64,000 bases of DNA from an uncultured Anaerolineae bacterium. Lineage in GTDB: Bacteria; Chloroflexota; Anaerolineae; Promineifilales; Promineifilaceae. The position numbers were made by a program, and so were the translations under genes. The stretch is taken from NCBI GenBank assembly GCA_905479495.1, contig CAJQMR010000021.1:1-64000 (forward strand). Reading direction: 5' to 3'. Positions 33,603 through 41,402 of this stretch are shown here, piece after piece; position 1 is the stretch's first letter; every line of letters starts with the position of its first letter. A model generated the notes under the pieces. It saw only the letters and a list, made by a program, of their open reading frames with translations. It made no database searches and had not been told where the DNA came from.

Positions 33603-34379
33603 ATGAAAATACACAAAGCATTGTCTGTTTTAATGATTTGGATGTTTATGCTCTTGATGAGTTGCAGTCAGGAGGATACTGATTTCGGTGGGATTTCTCC
33701 TTCTATAGAAACAGTGACTTTGCCAACGCCAAAGCCTACTAACCCAGATTCGGAGTTAGTGAACAGTCTTTCTTGTGCTTCTCCTTGTTGGGAAGAAATT
33801 AGGCCTGGAATCTCTTCAAAGGAGGAAGTTGTAAGCATTCTGGACCAACTCATAGAAGTTGAGCAGGTCGCAAAGTTTAGTTCAAATCAAAATGTTATTG
33901 TTGTTGAATTTCCCGGCAGCGGTGGAAGTGTAAATATCATTTTTGAGGACGGCTCTAAAGATAGCGTAGTGACATATCTTGCTATCAATTATGGAGCACG
34001 CGACCAAATTTCAGTGAGCATGCTGATTGATCAGTTTGGAGCTCCGGAAGCATATGCTTCAAACTCGTTAGAAGAACTTCGAATTGGGGAGCAGATAAAC
34101 TATTCTTGTGAAGAATGGGATTTAGATCAAGCCTATCCGGCTGTGACTGAATCCGGGTATTTCTTGTATCCTGCAAACGGCTATACATTTACTATTTTGA
34201 AGTCTACCGTTTATTCAGGCATGATCTGCCCTGAAACCAGGGTTGGGGTTGCTTATTATTACTCGCCTAAATCATTGCAGGCCGCGCTTGAAAATGGTGA
34301 CCCCATTATTGGAAAAGGAAATAGAAATTTTACGCAGGAAGATATGATATCCTGGCATGGGTATGGTTCAGGGTATTGA
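33603..34379 (+). CDS. Hypothetical lipoprotein
   Basis: The 258-residue protein has a lipoprotein signal (MIWMFMLLMSCS, lipobox LMSC). Four later cysteines (SCASPCWEEI, SCEEW, ICPET) suggest disulfides outside the membrane. LSCASPCWEEIRPGISSKEEV resembles a domain seen in other Chloroflexota lipoproteins of unknown role. The gene is AT-richer than average and has no ACGGCCGT. No ribosome binding site precedes ATG 33603. Confidence 0.6.
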   Translation: MKIHKALSVLMIWMFMLLMSCSQEDTDFGGISPSIETVTLPTPKPTNPDSELVNSLSCASPCWEEIRPGISSKEEVVSILDQLIEVEQVAKFSSNQNVIVVEFPGSGGSVNIIFEDGSKDSVVTYLAINYGARDQISVSMLIDQFGAPEAYASNSLEELRIGEQINYSCEEWDLDQAYPAVTESGYFLYPANGYTFTILKSTVYSGMICPETRVGVAYYYSPKSLQAALENGDPIIGKGNRNFTQEDMISWHGYGSGY

Positions 34380-34544
34380 TATCTGCGTGTCTTTTGTGGG
34401 GTTCAGGAGCAAATGGCCGTACAGACAACAACGAATTTGAGTAAGGAACGAATTTGGGGCGTGTTTCATTCCTACCCATGCCTCACAACCCGCTTCTTGG
34501 TACAATCCGGCAGATTTTTGATACTTTTGGGACGGAGAATTTAG

Positions 34545-35441
34545 ATGAGGAGCCGAAAGACACGGTTTGGTTTGGGGGCGATCATTTTGTTGGCTGTTTC
34601 GTACGTCGCGCTGGCATGGCAGGCACAGCCGGTACCGGAGCATCCATTTTTTAGCCAGCAAGACGGCGTCATGGTGATCGCCCACCAGGGCGGTGAATGG
34701 CTGCGCCCCAGCAATACGCTGGTGGCTTTTGACCACGCAATGGAACTGGGCGTGGATGTACTGGAGATGGACATTCACCAAACGGCCGATCACGTCATCG
34801 TTCTCATGCACGACGCCACGGTGGACCGCACCACCGACGGCAGTGGGGCCATCAAAGAGATGAGTTTTGCCGAAATCCGCGAGTTGGATGCGGGCACCTA
34901 CTGGACCGATGACGACGGGCAAACTTATCCGTATCGCGGCCAGGGCATCCAGGTGCCGACGCTAGAAGAGATGTTTCAGCGCTACCCAAACATGCGGATG
35001 AACATTGAAATTAAGCAAGAAACGCCGAGCATGGTACGGCCGTTTTGCCAGCTCATTCACGACTACAAGATGGAAGACAAGATTCTGGTCGCCACCTTCC
35101 ACAAACCTACGATGGAAGAATTCCGTGACGTATGTCCCGATGTCATTACGTCAATGGTGGAGCCGGAAATCCAGCTCTTTTTTGGTCTGAACACCGTCTT
35201 TTTGGGCGCGCTGTTCCAGGCACCGGGCACGGCTTTTCAGGTGCCGCGCACCTCATCGCTGCCCATCATTGGTGAGGTGGACGTGATTACTGAGCGGTTT
35301 GTTCGTGTGGCGCACAGCCACAACATCCAGGTGCACGCCTGGACGATCAACAAAACGGCCGAAATGGAGCGATTGATTGCGTTGGGCGTGGATGGGATTA
35401 TTACGGATAGGCCGGACTTGTTGTTGGAAGTTGTTCGGTGA
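34545..35441 (+). CDS. Glycerophosphodiester phosphodiesterase (membrane-anchored copy)
   Basis: The 298-residue GDPD-family protein has one N-terminal helix (FGLGAIILLAVSYVALAW). Its active-site segments are VMVIAHQGGEWLRPSNT, LEMDIHQTAD and LMHDATVDRTTDG, followed by MNIEIKQ. The usual HRG is HQG here, but the His is kept. It hydrolyses glycerophosphodiesters to glycerol-3-phosphate and an alcohol. A paralogue follows after a repeat patch. GGAG precedes ATG 34545. Confidence 0.9.
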   Translation: MRSRKTRFGLGAIILLAVSYVALAWQAQPVPEHPFFSQQDGVMVIAHQGGEWLRPSNTLVAFDHAMELGVDVLEMDIHQTADHVIVLMHDATVDRTTDGSGAIKEMSFAEIRELDAGTYWTDDDGQTYPYRGQGIQVPTLEEMFQRYPNMRMNIEIKQETPSMVRPFCQLIHDYKMEDKILVATFHKPTMEEFRDVCPDVITSMVEPEIQLFFGLNTVFLGALFQAPGTAFQVPRTSSLPIIGEVDVITERFVRVAHSHNIQVHAWTINKTAEMERLIALGVDGIITDRPDLLLEVVR

Positions 35442-35518
35442 AAGGGTGAAGGGGTGACAAGGTGACAGGGTGACCAACTTAACAATTCATAATTCACAAT
35501 TCATTATTCACAATTCTC
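35438..35518. repeat. GGGTGAC and AACAATTCATAATT short-period repeats between two GDPD genes
   Basis: GTGAAAGGGTGAAGGGGTGA-type units are followed by AATTCATAATTCACAATTCA-type units up to the start codon of the second GDPD gene. No ribosome binding site is visible in front of that gene, so the repeat forms its whole 5' region. Confidence 0.7.
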
Positions 35519-36328
35519 ATGCGCCTGCCAAGTAAACCATTCGCCCACCAGGGTGGCCCGGTGGTGCTGGCGCATCGTGGCTGGCGCGGCCTGTACCCGG
35601 AAAACACGATGCTCTCCTTCCGCAAGGCGGCGGAACTGCCCATTGATGGGCTGGAGATCGACATCCACCAAACGGCCGATGGCGTGCTGGTGGTGTGCCA
35701 TGATGCCACGGTAGACAGGACGACGGAGGGGAACGGCCGTATCCAAGACCACACCTTTACTGAGCTGCAAAAATTGGATGCAGGTTATCGTTTTACGCCC
35801 GATGGCGGCCAAACGTTCCCTTTTCGCGGGCAGGGTATCGTCATTCCCACACTGGCGGAGGTGTTTGAGAGCTTCCCTGAGCTGTGGATCAACATCGATA
35901 TGAAGCAGGAGGAGCCAAGCCTGGTGCAGGCGTTCACTGACCTCATCCGCCAGCACGATGTGGCCCACCGGCTGTGCGTCGGTTCGTTTAGCAACAAAAC
36001 CGTGGCTGATTTTCGCCGTGCCTGCCCGGAGGTGGCTCGCACCGCCTCCCATGCCGAGACGGTGCGCTGGATTGCCCTCAGTAAGCTGCGGCTGGATCGC
36101 TTTTACTGGGGGGATGGTCAGGTGCTGCAAATTCCTGAAGTTGACGAAGACAGCGGGATCCGCCTGGTGACGCCGCGCTCCATCCGGGCCGCGCAGCGCA
36201 ACAACATCGCCGTGCATGTCTGGACGGTCAATGAACCAGCGGACATGCAGCGCCTGCTCGACATGGGCGTTGATGGGCTGATTTCTGATTTTCCCGACCG
36301 GGTACTGCGGCTGCTGGGGCGATTGTGA
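35519..36328 (+). CDS. Glycerophosphodiester phosphodiesterase (cytoplasmic copy)
   Basis: The 269-residue GDPD has VVLAHRGWRGLYPENT, LEIDIHQTADG and CHDATVDRTTEGNG, all catalytic and metal-binding segments. The C-terminal WTVNEPADMQRLLDMGVDG is also typical. It lacks the membrane anchor of the upstream copy, so the pair could act outside and inside the cell. Downstream, the Nudix gene follows at 15 bases. Confidence 0.92.
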   Translation: MRLPSKPFAHQGGPVVLAHRGWRGLYPENTMLSFRKAAELPIDGLEIDIHQTADGVLVVCHDATVDRTTEGNGRIQDHTFTELQKLDAGYRFTPDGGQTFPFRGQGIVIPTLAEVFESFPELWINIDMKQEEPSLVQAFTDLIRQHDVAHRLCVGSFSNKTVADFRRACPEVARTASHAETVRWIALSKLRLDRFYWGDGQVLQIPEVDEDSGIRLVTPRSIRAAQRNNIAVHVWTVNEPADMQRLLDMGVDGLISDFPDRVLRLLGRL

Positions 36329-36343
36329 CAATGGAGAGAGTGT

Positions 36344-36751
36344 ATGCGCGAACGTGTAAGTTTGTATATTTATGAAGACGGCCGTTTCCTCGTGTTTAAG
36401 CGGATACGGGAAGATCGGATTCATCATGTGGCCATTGGCGGCGGTGTGGAGCCGGGCGAAACGATTCTGGAAGCGGCGCTGCGTGAAGCCAAGGAAGAGA
36501 CCAATTACGACATCGTTTTAGGGCCGCTCTTGTGGGTGCGCGAGAAAGAAAGTGAATATCGTGAACATGCCTACCTGGTGACCGAATTCAGCGGTGAATT
36601 GGCACTTGGTGGCCCAGAGCTAGCGCGACAAACACCTACCGATCAGCACATTTTCCAATGGGTACCGCTGCAAGATTTGCCGCAACTCGATTTGTATCCG
36701 GGGCCGCTAACGTTGCAGCAAATCAGCAAGATCCAACAGGCCGTGCCGTGA
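36344..36751 (+). CDS. Nudix hydrolase
   Basis: The 135-residue protein contains the Nudix box GGGVEPGETILEAALREA followed by KEETNY, with the full GX5EX7REUXEE pattern. It hydrolyses a nucleoside-diphosphate-linked compound. The substrate cannot be told. GGAGAG lies upstream of ATG 36344. Its stop overlaps the next gene (GTGA). Confidence 0.92.
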   Translation: MRERVSLYIYEDGRFLVFKRIREDRIHHVAIGGGVEPGETILEAALREAKEETNYDIVLGPLLWVREKESEYREHAYLVTEFSGELALGGPELARQTPTDQHIFQWVPLQDLPQLDLYPGPLTLQQISKIQQAVP

Positions 36752-37575
36752 AACTAACGCGACGCGGCTTTATGAAGTTTGCTGGGGCTGCCGTGCTGGG
36801 TGGGGCTGCTGGCACAGGTTACGTCACCAAGGTAGAGCCGGAATGGCTCACGATTACGCGGCAAACGATTGCACTGCCCCATTTGCCCGCTGGGCTGGAT
36901 GGCATCAAAATTGTTCAGCTCAGCGATTTTCATTTGTACCCCTTCACCACGCTGGACCTAGCAAAAAGAACGGTGGCTAAGACAAACGAACTGGCACCGG
37001 ATTTGGTAGTGTTGACGGGTGATTACGTGCTGGAAACGGCCGCATCTATCTTTGACCTTGCCCCTGAACTGGCCAAACTGAATCCGCGCCACGGCATTTT
37101 TGCCATTTTGGGCAACCATGATCATTGGACGGATGCAGAGGTGGTGAAACAGGGCTTAGCTGCCCACGGCATTGAATTGCTGCACAACAAGGGCGTGTTG
37201 CTCAACCAAAGCCAGCTATTACTGGCAGGCGTGGATGATTTGTGGAGCGGTGAGCCAGACATTGAGGCGGCGCTGGCTAACTGGCGCGAGGATGTGCCTA
37301 CGATTTTACTGGCTCATGAGCCTGACTTTGCTGATGATTTTTTGGGGGACGGCCGTATTCAACTTCAGCTATCTGGCCACACTCACGGCGGGCAGGTACG
37401 CGTGCCTGGTTTGGGACCGATTGTGCTGCCACGCTATGGTCAAAAATATCACAATGGCTTGTACCAGGTGGGGCAGGGGCAAGTGTACACCAATCGCGGC
37501 ATCGGCCTCATCGGCCCGGCCGTGCGCCTGAACTGCCCACCAGAAATTACTGAATTTGTCCTGCGGGCTGGCTAG
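36748..37575 (+). CDS. Tat-exported metallophosphoesterase (YaeI-like)
   Basis: Starting at GTG 36748 the protein opens with the Tat signal LTRRGFMKFAGAAVLGGAAG. The phosphoesterase metal ligands follow in order: IVQLSDFHL, VVLTGDYV, AILGNHDHW, LLAHEPDF and LSGHTHGGQ. YaeI-like enzymes hydrolyse lipid-linked phosphates. The start is set by the 4-base overlap with the Nudix gene and by the Tat motif. The longer reading into the Nudix gene is a frame shadow. Confidence 0.9.
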   Translation: MKLTRRGFMKFAGAAVLGGAAGTGYVTKVEPEWLTITRQTIALPHLPAGLDGIKIVQLSDFHLYPFTTLDLAKRTVAKTNELAPDLVVLTGDYVLETAASIFDLAPELAKLNPRHGIFAILGNHDHWTDAEVVKQGLAAHGIELLHNKGVLLNQSQLLLAGVDDLWSGEPDIEAALANWREDVPTILLAHEPDFADDFLGDGRIQLQLSGHTHGGQVRVPGLGPIVLPRYGQKYHNGLYQVGQGQVYTNRGIGLIGPAVRLNCPPEITEFVLRAG

Positions 37576-37682
37576 ATTAGCTGCCCTTTTGGACAGGTTA
37601 TCTTCATTCTTTTGCCGGAGTTTGTTTGGGGCTTTAGCCGCTATGCTTGGGCTGATTGAGAAACATTCACGGAGGATGCATG

Positions 37683-38498
37683 ATGGAACATTTCATTTGT
37701 AAAACGTGTGGCACGCAATTTCCGGCAACGGCCGTTCCCCCAGAACATTGCCCCATTTGCGAAGACGAACGGCAGTACATCGGTTGGGACGGGCAGCAGT
37801 GGATCACCCTGGCCGAACTGCAACGCAATCATCACAACAAAATCGAGGATGAGGAGCCAAATCTGACCGGCATTGGCACGACACCTGGTTTTGCCATAGG
37901 CCAGCGAGCACTGCTGGTGCAGACGCCGCAGGGCAACTTGCTGTGGGATTGCATTACCTTGCTGGACGAGCCGACGAAAGAGGCTGTGACCAAACTGGGT
38001 GGTATTAACGCCATCGCCATTTCCCACCCCCATTACTACTCAAGCATGATCGAATGGGCGCAGGTGTTTGATGCGCCCATTTACCTGCACGCGGCTGACC
38101 AACAGTGGGTGATGCGGCCCGATCCGGCCGTTGAGTTTTGGGCGGGCGAGACAAAATCGTTATGGGATGATCTGACATTGATTCGGGGCGGGGGTCATTT
38201 TGCTGGCGGCACGATGCTGCACTGGCCTGCTGGGGCCGATGGTGCGGGCGTGCTGCTTACCGGGGACATCATCCAGGTGGTGTCTGACCGGCGCTGGGTG
38301 AGCTTCATGTACAGCTACCCCAACTTGATTCCGCTGCCAGTCAAGAAGGTGAATGAGATTGTAACGGCCGTATCCCCCTACAACTTTGACCGAATCTATG
38401 GGGCCTGGTGGGGGCGGGTGGTAAGGAATGATGCCAAAACGGCCGTTAGCCGTTCCGCTGACCGGTACATTGCTGCTTTGTCTACCGACCGTCGCTAA
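37683..38498 (+). CDS. Metallo-beta-lactamase-fold protein with N-terminal zinc ribbon, degenerate active site
   Basis: The 271-residue protein starts at ATG 37683 with GGAGG 7 bases upstream. Residues 1-30 form a rubredoxin-like ribbon (CKTCGTQF and HCPICEDE). The rest resembles the MBL fold, but the metal motif HxHxDH reads HPHYYSS, so the Asp-His pair is missing. GGGHFAGGT and LLTGDII keep later ligand positions. It may bind one metal or have another reaction. It is not part of a clear operon. Confidence 0.75.
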   Translation: MEHFICKTCGTQFPATAVPPEHCPICEDERQYIGWDGQQWITLAELQRNHHNKIEDEEPNLTGIGTTPGFAIGQRALLVQTPQGNLLWDCITLLDEPTKEAVTKLGGINAIAISHPHYYSSMIEWAQVFDAPIYLHAADQQWVMRPDPAVEFWAGETKSLWDDLTLIRGGGHFAGGTMLHWPAGADGAGVLLTGDIIQVVSDRRWVSFMYSYPNLIPLPVKKVNEIVTAVSPYNFDRIYGAWWGRVVRNDAKTAVSRSADRYIAALSTDRR

Positions 38499-38509
38499 AA
38501 AGTGGAGAT

Positions 38510-38579
38510 TTCTACCGCAGAGGCGCAGAGAGCGCGGAGTTTTTATTAATTCTCTGCGTGCTCCGCGCCTTTGCGTTTT
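38510..38579. repeat. Facing CGCAGAG heptad repeats forming a bidirectional hairpin
   Basis: CGCAGAGGCGCAGAGAGCG-type units face CTCTGCGTGCTCCGCGCC-type units around an AT-rich loop. The arms of about 24 bases have about five mismatches. It sits exactly between convergent genes and ends in TTTTTT on the plus strand, so it may serve as terminator. Confidence 0.65.
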
Positions 38580-39251
38580 TTAGATCGGTTTTGTGCGGTG
38601 CAGCTTGCGTTCGGCGACGTGGCTGAGCCAGAGGTCATTGCCGATCCAGGCCAGGCCCATGGGCAGGAAACCAATTTCGTAGCGGGCCTGCTCCTCGCCC
38701 GTAGCCGGGTCCAGGCGCAGAATGGCGAAGTGCTGCGCCTCCCCTTCCCAATTGAACTGTTCATAAAGCGGGTCAAAAGCCATTGGGTAGGCGATGCCCA
38801 GCCAGAGAGAGCCGTCGTGAAAGTCCAGGCCGCCCCCGGCTACCGGCACGGGAATCGTCTCCAGCACATCACCGCTGTCCCGGTCCAGCTTGAACAGCTT
38901 GCCGTGCTGCTGTGAGGCTGTCCACAAATGTTCGCCATCCCAGGCCACACCAGAAAGCCAGCCGTGTTCCCACACCATAATGGTTTGATCAAAGTCGTTG
39001 GTTTCTGGGTTGATACGGCGCAGGGTACCGCCGTCGTGGAGAGATTGCCATAGGGAACGGCCGTCCCACGTAATCCCGCTTAAATTTCCTGGACAAACCA
39101 ATTCCACGTCGCTTTCCATTGTCTCGGGGTCAATCCGGTAAATCTTGCCACCGGAAAAATCAGCATTCCACAGGAAACGGCCGTCGAAACACAACCCAAC
39201 CGGCCCGCGTCCTGGGGCAGCAAAGCTCTCTACAATTTCAACCTTACCCAT
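38580..39251 (-). CDS. Small beta-propeller protein (SMP-30/NHL-like)
   Basis: The protein of about 223 residues has repeated units with the pattern G.(D)G..LW...F.GGKIYRID and GVAWDGEHLWTASQQHGKLFKLD. These predict a short, mostly cytoplasmic propeller (no signal peptide). The function may be that of a sensor or lactonase-like domain, but the family's metal-binding residues are not evident. ATG 39251, with TTAGGA upstream, is preferred over ATG 39260. Confidence 0.7.
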   Translation of the reverse strand: MGKVEIVESFAAPGRGPVGLCFDGRFLWNADFSGGKIYRIDPETMESDVELVCPGNLSGITWDGRSLWQSLHDGGTLRRINPETNDFDQTIMVWEHGWLSGVAWDGEHLWTASQQHGKLFKLDRDSGDVLETIPVPVAGGGLDFHDGSLWLGIAYPMAFDPLYEQFNWEGEAQHFAILRLDPATGEEQARYEIGFLPMGLAWIGNDLWLSHVAERKLHRTKPI

Positions 39252-39267
39252 CAAAACCATCCTAATT

Positions 39268-39305
39268 TAAAGGACACGGAGAACACAGAAGGCATTTGAG
39301 ACCTA
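39268..39305. repeat. ACACAGAG-type heptad patch
   Basis: GGACACGGAGAACACAGAAGG units lie upstream of the propeller gene, in the same class as the in-gene repeat at 16,343. Confidence 0.5.
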
Positions 39306-39383
39306 TGAGAAAAATCTGGGCAATCTGTGTAATCTGTGGATTTTTCATTAACGGCCGTCATTGTACTTCACCCAGCCACAAAC

Positions 39384-39426
39384 AAAAAGGCGCACATCAA
39401 GGTGTGTTTTACACCCAGTGTGCGCC
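39384..39426 (-). terminator. Intrinsic terminator of the aroH-aroF operon
   Basis: Stem GGCGCACA (39389-39396) with TGTGCGCC (39419-39426) encloses an inner GGTGT/ACACC. Five T follow on the minus strand, 36 bases beyond the aroF stop. Confidence 0.85.
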
Positions 39427-39461
39427 CTTTTGCGGAGGAAGAAACAAAATGCCAAGAAATA

Positions 39462-40502
39462 TTAGGCAGGTACCTTCTCGTTGTCTGGGACGTCTCGGCC
39501 AACTGCCTGAGCAATGGCTTTCATCTCGCGTACCAATTGGGCAAATCGTTCTGGCTTCAGGGATTGACGGCCGTCTGACATCGCTTCTTCTGGCCGGGGA
39601 TGAACCTCTAGAATAACCCCATCGGCCCCGGCAGCGACGCTGGCTTTGGTGACGCTTTCCACGTACTCCCACTTGCCCGTGCCGTGGCTGGGGTCGGCAA
39701 TAACTGGCAGGTGCGTCAGCTGCTTGAGCACCGGGATGGCATTGATATCGAAGGTGTTGCGCGTGTATTTTTCAAAGGTACGGATGCCACGCTCGCACAT
39801 CATGACCCGTGTGTTGCCGTGGCTCAAAATATATTCGGCACACATTAACCACTCTTCAATAAGGCTGCTCATGCCCCGCTTGAGCAGCACCGGATGCTGT
39901 GACTCGCCCACGGCGTGCAGCAGGGCGTAGTTTTGCATATTGCGTGCCCCAATTTGCAAGATGTCGGCGTATTCTGCGACGAGCGGGACCAGGCTCGGCT
40001 CCATCACCTCGGTGATGATTGGCATGCCGGTTTCTTCTCGCGCTTCAGCCAGATATTTTAAACCCTCTTCACCCATTCCCTGGAAGGAGTAGGGCGAACT
40101 GCGTGGTTTAAACGCCCCGCCACGCAAAATGTGGGCGCCCGCTTCTTTGCAGGCGTGGGCTGTTTCTATAATTTGGCTGCGGCTTTCTACAGAGCAGGGT
40201 CCGGCCATAATGATCAGATCTTTGCCGCCGATCATATGCCCGCCAATGGAAAACTGGGTGTCGTTAGGTTTGAACTCGCGGCTGGCAATCTTGAACGGCT
40301 TCAAGACGGGCACTACACGCTCCACACCAGACATTCGCTCGAGCTGTTCCCGGTTAATCACCCGATCATCCCCGATGATGCCGATAATGGTCCGCTCACT
40401 CCCGGAGGAAAGGTGAATTTTAAATCCGATTTCTTCTGCCCAGGCGATAACCCCGGACTTTTCTTGCATGGTTGCGTTGGGTTGCATGACTACGATCATC
40501 AT
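39462..40502 (-). CDS. aroF: 3-deoxy-7-phosphoheptulonate (DAHP) synthase with N-terminal regulatory domain
   Basis: The 346-residue protein has a ferredoxin-like N-terminal domain (1-75) followed by the type I-beta DAHP synthase barrel: IIMAGPCSVESR, RGGAFKPRSSPYSFQG, IGARNMQNY, LLKRGM, CERGIRTFE, DPSHGTGKW and GVILEVHP. It joins phosphoenolpyruvate and erythrose-4-phosphate, the first step of the shikimate pathway. The N-terminal domain mediates feedback control in related enzymes. It is second in the operon, behind chorismate mutase, so the first and branch-point steps of Tyr/Phe synthesis are co-expressed under the attenuator. Confidence 0.96.
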   Translation of the reverse strand: MMIVVMQPNATMQEKSGVIAWAEEIGFKIHLSSGSERTIIGIIGDDRVINREQLERMSGVERVVPVLKPFKIASREFKPNDTQFSIGGHMIGGKDLIIMAGPCSVESRSQIIETAHACKEAGAHILRGGAFKPRSSPYSFQGMGEEGLKYLAEAREETGMPIITEVMEPSLVPLVAEYADILQIGARNMQNYALLHAVGESQHPVLLKRGMSSLIEEWLMCAEYILSHGNTRVMMCERGIRTFEKYTRNTFDINAIPVLKQLTHLPVIADPSHGTGKWEYVESVTKASVAAGADGVILEVHPRPEEAMSDGRQSLKPERFAQLVREMKAIAQAVGRDVPDNEKVPA

Positions 40503-40529
40503 TAATCTATCCTTATTTGTTTAGGTTTG

Positions 40530-40589
40530 AAGACCCTAAGAGTTTGCCATTATTGGCTTGGTGCATCAATACCAAACCCTTAGGGTCTT
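40530..40589. repeat. 17-bp inverted repeat between aroH and aroF
   Basis: AAGACCCTAAGAGTTTG faces CAAACCCTTAGGGTCTT with one mismatch around a 26-base loop. The arms look like a dispersed REP-type element (memory of similar GACCCTAAGGGTTTG units in related genomes, unverified). It could stabilise the upstream message or act as partial terminator. Confidence 0.7.
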
Positions 40590-40593
40590 GAAA

Positions 40594-41070
40594 TTATAGA
40601 ACAGAGGCCATTACCTTGAGCATTGCATCCATCGCATTCATTTGGCGCGGGCGAATGGGGGGCAAATTTTGCCGGTCGGGGCGTAACGTTTGGGCTTCGC
40701 GCAGGTAGACATGCACAATTTCTTTGGCAGAGCGTGGGGTGTTCCAATGAATCAGCACGCGAATGCACATCTTCAGTCCGCCGGGCACAGCCATTTCGTG
40801 GCCGCAGAGCAGCGCCACATCGCTCCAGCCGATCTGGCGAGCAGCCAGGGCCGGGTAGGTGGCATTTAAATCGGCCGTGGTGGTGAAGTAGACGCTGGCA
40901 ATGTCGTCTGGATGCATTTCGTTGCGCTTCACGATGATCTGAAGTAGTTCTCGTGTTGCTTCTAGAATGGCTTCTTCTGTGTTTTCATTGACGGTGATGG
41001 CGCCACGCACACCCCGGCAGGTAGTGGGCTGTTGTTCTGGTGTGTTGTTGATGAGTCCGTTTAATTGCAT
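40594..41070 (-). CDS. aroH: Chorismate mutase, AroH class
   Basis: The 158-residue protein has the AroH signatures CRGVRGAITVNENT, SVYFTTTADLNATYPA, HEMAVPGGLKMCIRVLIHW and KEIVHVYLREA. The Arg residues bind the chorismate carboxylates. It converts chorismate to prephenate for Tyr/Phe. It is monofunctional and somewhat longer at the N-terminus than Bacillus AroH. AGGAAG precedes ATG 41070. It lies directly behind the attenuator. Confidence 0.95.
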   Translation of the reverse strand: MQLNGLINNTPEQQPTTCRGVRGAITVNENTEEAILEATRELLQIIVKRNEMHPDDIASVYFTTTADLNATYPALAARQIGWSDVALLCGHEMAVPGGLKMCIRVLIHWNTPRSAKEIVHVYLREAQTLRPDRQNLPPIRPRQMNAMDAMLKVMASVL

Positions 41071-41177
41071 TTTGATCTTCCTCTTATAATGTTCGTCTCG
41101 TTAGGTCTGGCTGTCCATTACAAAAAATTAATGATGAATCTAATTTGTTTGAGGCGTGCCGACCCTGGCCAATAAAC

Positions 41178-41209
41178 AAAAAAAGACGCGGCTTGTAAGG
41201 CCGCGTCTT
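41178..41209 (-). terminator. Attenuator terminator in the aroH-aroF leader
   Basis: The stem AAGACGCGGC (41183-41192) pairs with GCCGCGTCTT (41200-41209) around a 7-base loop. The minus strand continues with a T-rich run. It lies upstream of aroH, 33 bases after the leader-peptide stop, where only an attenuator makes sense. The alternative partner segments CGCCGC and ACGCG lie in the leader ORF. Confidence 0.85.
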
Positions 41210-41241
41210 GTTGGTTTTTGTGTCGTTTTGCCTGGTCTTTT

Positions 41242-41328
41242 CTAGCGCGTAACGACCCCCTCGCAACAATTGCGGCGTGGTTGGGTGCTAAAAAAGTAAA
41301 AATAAAAATAAACAGGCTTTGTTAACAT
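41242..41328 (-). CDS. Aromatic attenuation leader peptide (28 residues)
   Basis: ATG 41328 opens a 28-codon frame ending in TAG. Codons 7-13 are Tyr-Phe-Tyr-Phe-Tyr-Phe-Phe, seven aromatic codons in a row. They are followed by STQPRRNCCEGVVTR. The layout copies pheL-type leader peptides: shortage of charged tRNA-Phe or tRNA-Tyr would stall the ribosome there and favour an antiterminator. The gene is too short for ordinary annotation. It starts 10 bases after the -10 box, with no Shine-Dalgarno, so translation would be leaderless. Confidence 0.88.
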   Translation of the reverse strand: MLTKPVYFYFYFFSTQPRRNCCEGVVTR

Positions 41329-41337
41329 GATTGGCGC

Positions 41338-41366
41338 ACTATAACAGTTTGAAAGCGACTCGTCAA
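41338..41366 (-). promoter_or_regulatory. Promoter of the aromatic operon
   Basis: TTGACG (41366-41361) and TATAGT (41343-41338), spaced 17 bases, lie just upstream of the leader peptide. The expected start point is at about 41,331-41,328. Confidence 0.8.
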
Positions 41367-41402
41367 GGCACAAATGGGGGGAATTTGAAAATTGCTCGAT
41401 CG

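Noticed and set aside
35504..36427. 307-residue minus-strand ORF opposite the second GDPD gene
   Set aside because: Long antisense frame in G+C-rich coding DNA. The plus strand has all GDPD motifs, and the ORF also covers an intergenic junction.
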